From NCBI RefSeq assembly GCF_007065885.1, contig NZ_CP041409.1, forward strand, positions 1,349,501-1,413,500: a stretch of DNA of 64,000 bases, in the 5' to 3' direction. Positions within the stretch are counted from its first letter, which is position 1, and every line of letters begins with the position of its first letter. The notes beneath the pieces were generated by a model, which did no database searches, had not been told where the DNA came from, and was given only the letters and a program-made list of their open reading frames with translations. The position numbers and the translations under genes were made by a program. Origin of the DNA: Altererythrobacter sp. TH136 (GTDB lineage Bacteria; Pseudomonadota; Alphaproteobacteria; Sphingomonadales; Sphingomonadaceae). Shown one piece after another: positions 18,210 through 26,868 of the stretch.

Positions 18210-18592
18210 ACACGGTCGATCACGCTTCGCACGGGCATGGCTCCGCTCATGACGAAAGCTACGGCCACGGTAGCAGGAAGAGCTATCTGATCGGCTTCGC
18301 GCTATCGGCGGTTCTCACGGCGATCCCGTTCTGGCTGGTGATGACCGGCGTGCTGACCCCGGGCGCGACAGCAGTGGCGGTCATCGTCATGGCGGTGGTG
18401 CAGATACTGGTGCACACGGTGTGCTTCCTGCACGTCAACACCCAGGCAGAGGGCGGGTGGACGCTAATCGCCTATGTCTTCACCGCAGTGCTGCTGTTCA
18501 TCGTCATCGCCGGGTCGGTGTGGATCATGTACCACCTCAACACCAACATGATGCCCGGCATGACCACTGGCGAGGCGAGCTACACACCGTGA
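18206..18592 (+). CDS. cyoD: Cytochrome o-type ubiquinol oxidase subunit IV
   Basis: The small fourth subunit, 128 residues with three membrane helices, assists assembly of the CuB site region in subunit I. The N-terminal 25 residues are rich in His, Gly and Ser. The conserved VHTVCFLHVN segment lies in the middle. The ATG at 18206 overlaps the cyoC stop by four bases, and the stop overlaps the next start (GTGA), so translation of the cluster is probably coupled. Confidence 0.93.
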   Translation: MNTVDHASHGHGSAHDESYGHGSRKSYLIGFALSAVLTAIPFWLVMTGVLTPGATAVAVIVMAVVQILVHTVCFLHVNTQAEGGWTLIAYVFTAVLLFIVIAGSVWIMYHLNTNMMPGMTTGEASYTP

Positions 18593-19305
18593 CTGCCAAC
18601 CGGGGGAAGCGCCGCTTCCTCCTGGCGCTGTGCTCGTTCCTTGCGCTGCTGTTCGGCGGGCTGGGTATCTGGCAGATCGAACGCCTGGCCTGGAAACTCG
18701 CTTTGATCGAGCGGGTCGAGGCGCGTGTGTCCGCTCCGCCCGGTCCTGCTCCCGCTCCGGAGGCATGGCGATCGATAACGCAGGAGCGTGACGAGTACCG
18801 ACATGTGGCTGTGCGCGGGACGTTCGATTACGCAAGCGAAACACTGGTCGATGCTCTGACGGAGCGGGGCCCGGGTTACTGGGTGCTCACCCCGCTGCGC
18901 ACCGCCACCGGCACGATCCTGGTCAATCGCGGCTTCGTTCCTCGTGAGGCTGACTCTCCCGCGAACCGGGCTGCATCCCGGCAAACCGGTGAGGTCACGG
19001 TCACCGGCTTGCTCCGCATGGCCGAGCCGGACGGACGTTTTCTGCGACCCAATGACCCTCGGCAGGACCGCTGGTTCTCGCGCGACGTGGGAGCGATCGC
19101 CAAGGCGCGCAGGCTGGGACCCGTGGCGCCGTTCTTTATCGACGCTGATTCCGGCTCGACTCCCGGGCGGCTGCCGGTCGGCGGGATGACCGTGGTCCGC
19201 TTCCGCAACGCGCATCTGGTCTATGCGCTCACCTGGTTCGCTCTGGCCGCCCTGTCGCTTGTGGGGCTGGCGCTGGTGCTGCGTTCGCGCGATGACGGGC
19301 GTTGA
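18589..19305 (+). CDS. SURF1-family oxidase assembly protein
   Basis: This is an inner-membrane assembly factor of 238 residues. SURF1 proteins help insert heme a into subunit I of oxidases. A membrane helix lies near each end (about 9-28 and 212-232). The family pattern GLGIWQIERLAWK follows the first helix, and VLVNRGFVP-type and PFFIDAD segments lie in the periplasmic domain. The GTG at 18589 overlaps the cyoD stop. Its place in a quinol oxidase operon suggests the enzyme carries heme A (ba3 type), as for the SURF1q protein of Paracoccus. No heme O synthase gene (cyoE) is in the cluster. Confidence 0.9.
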   Translation: MTANRGKRRFLLALCSFLALLFGGLGIWQIERLAWKLALIERVEARVSAPPGPAPAPEAWRSITQERDEYRHVAVRGTFDYASETLVDALTERGPGYWVLTPLRTATGTILVNRGFVPREADSPANRAASRQTGEVTVTGLLRMAEPDGRFLRPNDPRQDRWFSRDVGAIAKARRLGPVAPFFIDADSGSTPGRLPVGGMTVVRFRNAHLVYALTWFALAALSLVGLALVLRSRDDGR

Positions 19306-20621
19306 TGGACACCCCGCTCCTTGCGTTGACCCTCCGCCGCAGCGGCCACGCCGGAGGTCGCTCGCCCGAAGCCGCTGCGGCGGAAAACATGCGTCAGCTG
19401 ATCCAGCTGCGATGGATCGCAGTGGCGGGGCAGGTCATCGCCATCCTGGTGGCGCACTTCGGGTTGGGCGTCCGCCTGCCGTTGCTGCCCATGCTGGCGG
19501 TGGCGGGCGCGCTTGGCGGCGCCAATCTGCTGTTCACGCTCAGCCTCGGTCGCTGGCCGGTGGTGCCGGGAGAGTTCCTGTTCGCGCTGGCGCTAGACAT
19601 GGCGGCGCTGACCGCGCAGCTCTATTTCAGCGGCGGCGCGACCAATCCGTTCATCGCGCTGTACTTGCTCCAAGTCGTGCTCGGCGCGATCCTGCTGCCG
19701 CTGGCGATGGTCGCGCCCCTGGCCGGCGCTTGCTGCCTGGCGTTTGCCTTCCTGAGCGTGCGCCATCTCCCACTGAAATTGCCGGCGAATGTCGGCGGCA
19801 TCGGCGACTTGCGGCTGCTTGGGGAGTGGATCGCGTTCGTCATGGTGGCGGTGCTGCTGGTGCTGTTCATCACCCGCATCAGCCGCAATCTGCGCGCGCG
19901 GGAGACCTTCGTAGCGGAACTCGGCCAGCGTGCCGCGGAAGAAGACGGGATCGTCCGCATGGGTCTGTTCGCCAGCGGAGCGGCGCACGAACTCGGCACG
20001 CCGCTGTCGTCGCTATCGGTTCTGGTCGCCGACTGGCAACGCGATCCCCGCCTGGCTGCTGACCCGGCGCTGCGGGAAGAATTGGCAGAAGCGCAGGCGG
20101 AGATCGGGCGGTGCAAGGAGATCGTCAGCAACATCCTGCATTCCGCCGGAAAGGCGCGCGGCGAGGCGATGGGCGCTGCCGAGGTAAGCGCCTTGCTTGA
20201 GGAAATCGCCGCCGAGTGGAGCGCGGCGCATCCGTCGATTCCGTTCCAATATCATCTGGCGGAGCTGCAGGACGTGCGGGTCGCGGCCGAGCCGGCGCTG
20301 CGGCAGGCGATCTGGAACTTGCTGGAAAATGCCGGCGAAGCCTCCCCCGGCAGCGTCATGCTCGAAGGGAGCCGGCTGGACGACTGGCTGGTGATCGCCG
20401 TCAGTGACGCCGGACCCGGATTCAGCGGGCCGCAACTCGCCGGCATCGGCAAGCTCTACCAGTCGAGCAAGGGACCCGGACACGGCCTTGGCCTGTTCCT
20501 CACCGTCAACGTCGTCCGCCGGCTCGGCGGGCGGCTGGAGGCTGAGAACCGGGCGGGCGGAGGGGCCGTGGTCCGCCTGTTGCTGCCGATGCTCCCCGCC
20601 GCTTCGCAGAAGGAGCTTTGA
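19305..20621 (+). CDS. regB: RegB/PrrB/ActS-type redox sensor histidine kinase
   Basis: A membrane histidine kinase of 438 residues that senses the redox state of the quinone pool and phosphorylates RegA. Six membrane helices occupy about residues 30-190. The quinone-binding heptapeptide GGATNPF is at 110-116. The H-box AAHELGTPLSSL has the phospho-accepting His228. A cysteine at 270 (GRCKEI), 42 residues after it, matches in spacing the redox-active cysteine of RegB. N-, G1- and G2-box regions (NLLENAGEA, DAGPGF, GHGLGLFL) follow. The ATG at 19305 overlaps the SURF1 stop by one base; a TTG at 19302 is the alternative. Confidence 0.94.
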   Translation: MDTPLLALTLRRSGHAGGRSPEAAAAENMRQLIQLRWIAVAGQVIAILVAHFGLGVRLPLLPMLAVAGALGGANLLFTLSLGRWPVVPGEFLFALALDMAALTAQLYFSGGATNPFIALYLLQVVLGAILLPLAMVAPLAGACCLAFAFLSVRHLPLKLPANVGGIGDLRLLGEWIAFVMVAVLLVLFITRISRNLRARETFVAELGQRAAEEDGIVRMGLFASGAAHELGTPLSSLSVLVADWQRDPRLAADPALREELAEAQAEIGRCKEIVSNILHSAGKARGEAMGAAEVSALLEEIAAEWSAAHPSIPFQYHLAELQDVRVAAEPALRQAIWNLLENAGEASPGSVMLEGSRLDDWLVIAVSDAGPGFSGPQLAGIGKLYQSSKGPGHGLGLFLTVNVVRRLGGRLEAENRAGGGAVVRLLLPMLPAASQKEL

Positions 20622-20626
20622 TCGCG

Positions 20627-21157
20627 ATGAAACCCGGATCCCTGATCATCGTGGAGGACGATGCGACCTTCGCCCGGACGCTCAGCCGCTCCTTCGAACG
20701 GCGTGGCTACACCGTGTCATGCGCGCACAGCAGCAGCGAACTGGAAGTGTTGCTGCAGACCGAACGCCCGGCCTACGCGGTCGTCGATCTCAAGCTGGGG
20801 ACCGAATCCGGCCTGCTTTGCGTGCGCACCTTGCGGGCGCATGACGCCGAGATGCGGATCGTCGTGCTGACCGGTTATGCCAGTATCGCGACCGCCGTCG
20901 AGGCGATCAAGCTGGGCGCGTCCAATTACCTGCCCAAACCTGCGAATACGGACGAGATCGAAGCGGCGTTCGGCCGTACCGCCGGCGACATCGACGCGCC
21001 GATCACCCGCCAAGCCACGTCCATCAAGACTTGGGAGTGGGAGCGGATCAACGAGACTCTCGCCGAAACCGGGTTCAACATTTCCGAGACCGCCCGGCGC
21101 CTGGGGATGCACCGCCGCACCCTGGCCCGGAAGCTGGAGAAGCGGCAGGTCCGCTAG
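20627..21157 (+). CDS. regA: RegA/PrrA/ActR-type redox response regulator
   Basis: This is the DNA-binding partner of RegB. The receiver domain (about 1-120) has the acidic pair EDD at 10-12, the phospho-acceptor Asp54 in VVDLKLG, Thr82 and Lys104. A short linker leads to a Fis-type helix-turn-helix at the C-terminus (INETLAETGFNISETARRLG region, about 137-170). The length of 176 residues is normal for RegA. The ATG at 20627 has an AGGAG site at 20611-20615 inside the end of regB. In relatives this pair controls respiration, and its position after the oxidase genes suggests direct control of this operon. Confidence 0.94.
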   Translation: MKPGSLIIVEDDATFARTLSRSFERRGYTVSCAHSSSELEVLLQTERPAYAVVDLKLGTESGLLCVRTLRAHDAEMRIVVLTGYASIATAVEAIKLGASNYLPKPANTDEIEAAFGRTAGDIDAPITRQATSIKTWEWERINETLAETGFNISETARRLGMHRRTLARKLEKRQVR

Positions 21158-21175
21158 AACAGGCATTCGCCTGTT
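21158..21175. terminator. Hairpin between convergent regA and aminotransferase genes
   Basis: AACAGGC-ATTC-GCCTGTT makes a perfect 7-bp stem with a four-base loop immediately after the regA stop. The convergent aminotransferase gene ends at 21188. It can fold from either strand and is the likely stop signal for both units, although there is no T-tract. Confidence 0.5.
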
Positions 21176-21187
21176 GGCGCCACCTTC

Positions 21188-22315
21188 CTAGCCCAGCTGC
21201 GCCAGCGCCGCCGCCAAGCGGTCACGCGTGCCGGCGACGTCCGTCAGCTTATCAAGGCCGAACAGGCCGATGCGGAACGTCCGGAAATCCGGTCCCTCAT
21301 CGACCATCAGCGGCACGCCCGCCGCCACCTGGAAGCCCGCATGAACAAACTTTCTCCCGTTCTGGATGTCGGGATCACGCGTGTAAGACACGATCACGCC
21401 CGGCGCTTCGAAGCCAGCCGCAGCAACCGAGGGGAAGCCGCGCGCGGCCAACATCCGGCGGACATCCGTGCCGAGTTCCCACTGGGCCGCCTGAAGACGA
21501 TCCAGGCCGACACGTCTGGCTTCGGCCATCGCGTCGCGCAGGGTCCGCAACGCATCGGTCGGCATCGTCGCATGATAGGCGAAGCCGCCGGCAAGGTAGG
21601 CCTCGGTGATCTCCAGCCACCGGCCAAGGTCCACCGCGAAGCTCGTCGACTGATTGGCGCGGCATCGTTCGATGGCGGTTTCGCGCAGCATCACCAGTCC
21701 GGCACTCGGCGGGGCGGACCAGCCTTTCTGCGGGGCGGAAATCAGCACATCGACGCCCAGCGCCTCCATGTCGACCCAGATGCAGCCCGATGCCACGCAG
21801 TCGAGCACCAGCAAACCGCCATGGCGATGAACCGCATCCGCGAGTGCGCGGATGTAGTCATCTGGCAGCAGGATGCCGGACGCCGTCTCCACATGCGGTG
21901 CGAACACCACGTCAGGCTTGGCCGCCGCGATCCGGGCCACCGCATCCTCGATCGGGCACGGCCCAAACGGCGCCTGGCCGTCGTCCCCCACTCGCACGGC
22001 CCGCAGCACGGTCTCATCACGCGGGATCGAACCTTTGGCGAAGATTTGCGACCAGCGGTAGGAGAACAGGCCGTTGCGAATGACCAGCACGCTGGCATCC
22101 GTGGCGAACTGCCGGGCGACCGCTTCCATCGCGTACGATCCGCCGCCCGGCACGATGACCGCGCGATCGGCGTGGTAAACACCGCACAGAGTCTCGTGAA
22201 TGTCGTGCATCACCGTCTGGAACGCGGTGCTCATGTGGTTGAGCGATCGGTCGGTGAACACCACCGAGTATTCGAGCAGACCGTCGGGATCGATATCCGT
22301 GCGTAGAGCCGGCAT
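21188..22315 (-). CDS. Class V PLP-dependent aminotransferase (serine/alanine-glyoxylate type)
   Basis: A cytosolic fold-type-I transaminase of 375 residues. It is similar in layout to alanine-glyoxylate and serine-pyruvate aminotransferases: a GGGSYAMEA phosphate-binding segment at 57-65, Asp172 in the VLDCVAS strand, and the PLP lysine Lys197 in SAPQKGW. It would interconvert a 2-oxo acid and an amino acid. It lies 28 bp after the FMN hydroxyacid dehydrogenase gene, whose product would be a 2-oxo acid, so the two enzymes could act in sequence. It is the last gene of the minus-strand block that starts at the receptor. Confidence 0.9.
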   Translation of the reverse strand: MPALRTDIDPDGLLEYSVVFTDRSLNHMSTAFQTVMHDIHETLCGVYHADRAVIVPGGGSYAMEAVARQFATDASVLVIRNGLFSYRWSQIFAKGSIPRDETVLRAVRVGDDGQAPFGPCPIEDAVARIAAAKPDVVFAPHVETASGILLPDDYIRALADAVHRHGGLLVLDCVASGCIWVDMEALGVDVLISAPQKGWSAPPSAGLVMLRETAIERCRANQSTSFAVDLGRWLEITEAYLAGGFAYHATMPTDALRTLRDAMAEARRVGLDRLQAAQWELGTDVRRMLAARGFPSVAAAGFEAPGVIVSYTRDPDIQNGRKFVHAGFQVAAGVPLMVDEGPDFRTFRIGLFGLDKLTDVAGTRDRLAAALAQLG

Positions 22316-22343
22316 GAAAATGCTCTCCTGAGGTTGTTTGGGG

Positions 22344-23495
22344 CTAGCGCCGCCAGCGAAGGTTGGAGGGATCGAGATCGGCCAGTGCGCGCGCGCCCAT
22401 CAGCTTCATGTCGCGTTCGATCTCGTCGCGCAGCTTGCCCATCGCTCGTTCGACACCCGCCTGTCCCGCCGCGGCAAGGGCATAGAGGTAGAGCCTTCCC
22501 CCAGAGCAGGCGCGGGCGCCGACCGACAGCGCCTTCAGCACGTGGCTGCCCCGGCGAATGCCCCCGTCGCAGATCACCTCTATCCGGTCGCCTACGGCAT
22601 CGACGATCTCGGCCAGTTGATCGAACGGAGCGCGGCTGCCGTCCAGTTGCCGGCCGCCGTGGTTCGATACCATGATGGCGCTTGCGCCGATATCCGCCGC
22701 CCGCCGGGCATCGGCGGCCGACATGATCCCCTTCAGGCAGAACTGCCCGCCCCATTGATCGCGGATACGCTCCGCCGCCTTCCAGTCCATTGACTGGTCG
22801 AGCATCGTCGAGAAGTAGTCGCCGATCGAGGTCGCCACCTTGGTTCCTTGCGAGACGTGCGTTTCGAGGTTTGGCAACGAGAACGGCTCGCGCAACAGGT
22901 AATCCATTGTCCAGCGAGGGTGAGCGGCAAAGCTGAGTGCAGATCCGGGCGTCAACCGCGGCGGCGAGGTGAAGCCGGTCCTCAGACACCGTTCACGGTT
23001 GCCGCCGACGATCGTGTCCACCGTCAACGCGACCGCATCGAAGCCCGCCGCCTGGCACCGCTCGATCATGGAGCGGTTGAGCCCTTCGTCCTTGTGCACG
23101 TAGAGCTGGAACAGCTTGGGTGCCTTCACGGTGGCGCCGACCTCTTCGATGCTGACCGTCGCCAGGCTTGAGATGCCGAACCAGGTGCCAAACTTTTCGG
23201 CTGCGGCACCGACTGCCCGCTCCCCCTGCCAGTGAAACAAGCGCTGGAGAGCGGTCGGCGAGAAGAACAACGGGAGCGCTATCTCCTTGCCCATCAGCGT
23301 GGTGCGCATGTCGACATGTTCGACCCCGGCGAGGACGCTGGGGACCAGATCGCAATCATCGAACGCTTGAGTGTTGCGGGCCTTGGTCACCTCGTCATCG
23401 GCGGCCCCGTCGATGTAGTGAAACACCGGCCCCGGCAGGCGCCGCTTCGCCAGTCGCCGAAAGTCCTCCGTGTTATGGCAATCGGCCAACCGCAT
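22344..23495 (-). CDS. FMN-dependent L-2-hydroxyacid dehydrogenase/oxidase (LldD family)
   Basis: This is a 383-residue FMN enzyme of the L-lactate dehydrogenase/glycolate oxidase family, which oxidises an L-2-hydroxyacid to a 2-oxo acid. Features are HYIDGAADDE near residue 25, the QLYVHKD segment, the lysine in LKGIMS, and the active-site SNHGGRQLD with its catalytic histidine. The C-terminal CDGGIRRGSHVLKALSVGA segment binds the FMN phosphate. The ATG at 23495 gives the typical MRLADCHN start; an upstream ATG at 23546 would add 17 atypical residues. The precise substrate cannot be read from sequence. It is 83 bp downstream of the amidohydrolase gene. Confidence 0.92.
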   Translation of the reverse strand: MRLADCHNTEDFRRLAKRRLPGPVFHYIDGAADDEVTKARNTQAFDDCDLVPSVLAGVEHVDMRTTLMGKEIALPLFFSPTALQRLFHWQGERAVGAAAEKFGTWFGISSLATVSIEEVGATVKAPKLFQLYVHKDEGLNRSMIERCQAAGFDAVALTVDTIVGGNRERCLRTGFTSPPRLTPGSALSFAAHPRWTMDYLLREPFSLPNLETHVSQGTKVATSIGDYFSTMLDQSMDWKAAERIRDQWGGQFCLKGIMSAADARRAADIGASAIMVSNHGGRQLDGSRAPFDQLAEIVDAVGDRIEVICDGGIRRGSHVLKALSVGARACSGGRLYLYALAAAGQAGVERAMGKLRDEIERDMKLMGARALADLDPSNLRWRR

Positions 23496-23578
23496 CGTGC
23501 ATCCCGCTTCGCAAGCTCGCGCGGATAACGGCGCGCGCTTACCCATGTCGCCGCACTATCAGGAAAAAGCGAGCGGGT

Positions 23579-26500
23579 TCATCGTTCCGTCGCCTCGGAA
23601 GTTCCGGCAGTGCTGAACCAGAAGACCGGCGGCGGCTTCGAATCGGGCCACACTTCGGCCAGGTCATCGCCGTGATAAAGCCGCCCGTTCTTCATCACCC
23701 AGGCGATCGCGCGCGCGTTGGTGATGTCGGTCCGGGGATCCTTGTCGAGCACCACCAGATCGGCCAGCTTGCCCGGTTCGATCGACCCCAGATCCGCTTC
23801 TCTCCCGATAGTGCGGGCGCCGTCGATAGTAGCGGATCGCAGGATTTCCGCCGGGGTCCACCCGCCCATCTGATGCGCCTCCATCTCCCAGTGGGTGCCC
23901 AGGCCCGGCACCTCTCCGTGCGCACCGATCGACACCAGGCCCCCTGCCCGCTTCACGGCCAGCGCGCTGGCGGCGATCGTGGGGAATAGATAGGCGGACG
24001 GGTCGCGCCATTCCCGCTGCCAGAGCTTTTGATCGCGAAACCACGCTGGCGCGAACCGGGCGTATTTCGCATCCCCGTGGGGTGCGTCCCGCGCGATGAA
24101 GAAATCCTGCGCAGGGTAGCCGCCGTGCGTGATCTGCAACGTCAGGTCATAACTCGTGCCGCTGCGCGCCAGCAGCTGCACGAAATCGTCGTACAGCACC
24201 GGCGGCGGGATGGCGTGCTCGTTGCCCGCAAACCCGTCGAGGATATGACTGAGACCGAGCTTGGCCGACAGCGCCCCTTCGGTGGTGGGCTGCAATCCCA
24301 GCGCCCGTGCGCGCTCGGCAATCCATTGACGTACCCGGCGGTTGCCAGACCGATACATCTTGACGTTGGTCAGGCCATACCGGTCCCGATACCGCCGCAG
24401 GACAGCGTCAATCTGTTCAGGCGACCGGAAATCGTTGAACCCGAAGATCGCGGTCCCGGTTGAGAAGATCCGCGAGCCGACAACAAGGCCGGCATCCAGC
24501 GCATCCTGATAGGCGAGCATGTCAATCGTGAGCGTCGACGGGTCAAACGCGCTGGTGACGCCATAAGCGAGGTTCGCCGCTGGACCCCAGGGCGCGAAAT
24601 CCAGCACGTCGCGGCGAATGTCGGCCACGTGATCGTGGACGTCGATCAGCCCCGGAATGACATACCGGCCGGCGATGTCGCGCACTTGCGTGCCCGGCGG
24701 CACTGGAAACGAGCCACGCGGCCCGATGGCCGCGATCCGGTTGTCTTTGACCAGCAGGTCCGCGTTCTCGACCGCTGCTGCTGCGCCCATCGTCAGCACG
24801 GTGGCTCCGCGCAACAGCAGGTGCCCTGCGGGAACGTCGCGCGGGATCGTGACGATGGCGTCGACGGTCGTGACTGCGCCGCCAGCGGCCGGACGCCGCC
24901 AGATGGTCGGGCCGAGCGACCAGAAAATCTCGCGCCCATCGCCGCTCCAGCCAAAATAATCGGCGCCTTCGCTCGTCAGCTTCTGTGTGGATGCGGCCGG
25001 GTCGGACAGGTCGACGGATGAACCATCTTCCGGAAGGCGAACGAGGTACAATTGCTGCGCGATTTGCGCCAAGGCCTGGCGGCCGTCAGGGCTGACGCGA
25101 AGGTCATCGGCAGGTGCCGGACCCTCGGCAAAATACCAATTGGGCCCGACGACCCGCGCGGCAAGCCGGTCGTCCTTTGCGTCGTGGACCCCGTCGGCTC
25201 GATTGATCAGCAGCGTGCCGTCCGCCAGGAAGTGCGGCTGACCGCCCAGGTTACCGCGGGCCAGCACTTCGCCGGTGGTCAGCGAGACCAGCTCTGCTTC
25301 ACGGATCTGGCCGAACTCAACATAGCGCGCCCGCCGCTCCGCGCTGGGAGAGCGAACCGCCACCACGCCGCCATCCGGCGTGTAAACGGGGTGCGTGTAG
25401 AACGCATCCTGGCTGGTCAGCCGCTTCGGCGAGCCCTCTCCGGGTCGCACCTCCCACACGTGGCCCCCTTCAAGCGCGGTCCAGGTAACGAACAGCAGAC
25501 GCTTGCCATCGGCGGACCACGAGGGATGGAACTGCGGAGGCAGACCGTCGGCAACCGGCGTTGGAGCCCCGCCTGACGCCGGCATCGCGTAGACCCGCCC
25601 GAGCGCCGATAATGCGAACGTGCGCCCGTCGGGTGAAAGCGCGGGAGTTTGCACGATACGCGCCCGTACCGGTCCGGTTTCGACTCTGGCCGGTGCGTGG
25701 GTCAAAGGTCCGAGCTGCTGCTCGACTTGCGCGGTGAACGGGATCGGGGCCACCGTGCCATCGCGCAGTGAAATACGGGCCAGCTTGCCGCCTCGCGTGA
25801 ATACGACCGCGTCGTCGTTGGGCGTGAACGCCATGCGAGGCGCGATGTCGCTCCAGTACGACGCCTGTAGCGAGTCCGGGTCAAGCTGGGTGAGGTCGCG
25901 CTCGGCGCCCGTAGCAAGGTCGCGCAGCCGCAGCCACGTTCGTCCGGTGCGCCGTTCGGCGTAAGCAAGCAGCCGGCCATCGTGCGAGACGGCGGGACGG
26001 AAGGCGCTGGCCTGCACCTTGCCAAGGCGGACGTCCCCGACAGCCTTGACCAGCGTCTCGGCCGCGCCGCCAGCGGCAGGCATGCGCGCGATGCGCCACT
26101 CGACCGGCTCCGCGAAGTCGAGATCACCGCCGCGCGCGGCGTAGTAAAACCACTTGCCGTCCGCCGAGGCGACGGCGCCGAGTGCGTGCTGGACCGGCCC
26201 GCCGGTGCCCTGCGTCCGGTTTGCCACCACCACTTCGCCCGCGCCCCCGGACACGGGATAGCGCCACAGTTCATACGCGTTCCGGTCAGGCCAGTACCGC
26301 GAGACCAGCAGCCCGGTGCCGTCGGCGGTCCAGGAAGGCGAGACGAAGATCGGATCGTCATCGTGCAGCGTGACCTGGCGCGCATCCTTGCCGTCAGGAC
26401 GCATGACCCACAAGTTCTCCGCACCCGAGCGGTCGGACAGAAAAGCGATCCAGCGGCCATCAGGCGAGAACGCCGGTTGAGTGTCCACCGGCAGGCCATG

Positions 26501-26851
26501 AGTAATCGCCCGTGCCCGCCCGCCATTGGCGCCGAGCACGTAGATGTCGCCCAGGATCGCGAACGCCAGCGTCCGGCCGTCGGGTGACAGATCGGGCTGC
26601 AGTCCGGTCGCCTCATCCACCTCGAACGCGATGGTCCGGGTCGGCTGCAAGGGCAGCGTTTGGCCGGGCTGCGCAGGCGGCACGGGCGGAAGCCCCGACA
26701 CGCGCTGCTCGACCGGCGCAAGCCGGTCGGCCACTTGCACAGGCGGCGCGGTCTCAAGCCCCGGAGGACCGTGGGCCGTGGCAGTCCCGCAAAGTGACAC
26801 GGCCAGAACAACGCCGGCAACCGAAAGCACCAGTTGCCGGCCTGTCATCAT
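23579..26851 (-). CDS. Secreted amidohydrolase with N-terminal TolB-like (PD40) beta-propeller
   Basis: A 1090-residue exported protein. The signal peptide is residues 1-26. Repeated PD40 strands of the form SPDGRxLAF or SPDGRWIAFLSD occupy about 70-680, forming a TolB-type propeller. A metal-dependent amidohydrolase (imidazolonepropionase/dipeptidase-like) domain follows from about 710: GLIDVHDHV carries the HxH pair, and VKMYRSG, THGGYP and IGAHGEVPGLGTH carry further ligands. The ATG at 26851 has GGAAGG upstream. Family members cleave peptides or amides in the periplasm. It starts 17 bp after the receptor stop, so it is co-transcribed with it. A relative lies at the right edge of the window. 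Confidence 0.9.
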   Translation of the reverse strand: MMTGRQLVLSVAGVVLAVSLCGTATAHGPPGLETAPPVQVADRLAPVEQRVSGLPPVPPAQPGQTLPLQPTRTIAFEVDEATGLQPDLSPDGRTLAFAILGDIYVLGANGGRARAITHGLPVDTQPAFSPDGRWIAFLSDRSGAENLWVMRPDGKDARQVTLHDDDPIFVSPSWTADGTGLLVSRYWPDRNAYELWRYPVSGGAGEVVVANRTQGTGGPVQHALGAVASADGKWFYYAARGGDLDFAEPVEWRIARMPAAGGAAETLVKAVGDVRLGKVQASAFRPAVSHDGRLLAYAERRTGRTWLRLRDLATGAERDLTQLDPDSLQASYWSDIAPRMAFTPNDDAVVFTRGGKLARISLRDGTVAPIPFTAQVEQQLGPLTHAPARVETGPVRARIVQTPALSPDGRTFALSALGRVYAMPASGGAPTPVADGLPPQFHPSWSADGKRLLFVTWTALEGGHVWEVRPGEGSPKRLTSQDAFYTHPVYTPDGGVVAVRSPSAERRARYVEFGQIREAELVSLTTGEVLARGNLGGQPHFLADGTLLINRADGVHDAKDDRLAARVVGPNWYFAEGPAPADDLRVSPDGRQALAQIAQQLYLVRLPEDGSSVDLSDPAASTQKLTSEGADYFGWSGDGREIFWSLGPTIWRRPAAGGAVTTVDAIVTIPRDVPAGHLLLRGATVLTMGAAAAVENADLLVKDNRIAAIGPRGSFPVPPGTQVRDIAGRYVIPGLIDVHDHVADIRRDVLDFAPWGPAANLAYGVTSAFDPSTLTIDMLAYQDALDAGLVVGSRIFSTGTAIFGFNDFRSPEQIDAVLRRYRDRYGLTNVKMYRSGNRRVRQWIAERARALGLQPTTEGALSAKLGLSHILDGFAGNEHAIPPPVLYDDFVQLLARSGTSYDLTLQITHGGYPAQDFFIARDAPHGDAKYARFAPAWFRDQKLWQREWRDPSAYLFPTIAASALAVKRAGGLVSIGAHGEVPGLGTHWEMEAHQMGGWTPAEILRSATIDGARTIGREADLGSIEPGKLADLVVLDKDPRTDITNARAIAWVMKNGRLYHGDDLAEVWPDSKPPPVFWFSTAGTSEATER

Positions 26852-26868
26852 GCGAACCTTCCGTGCGG

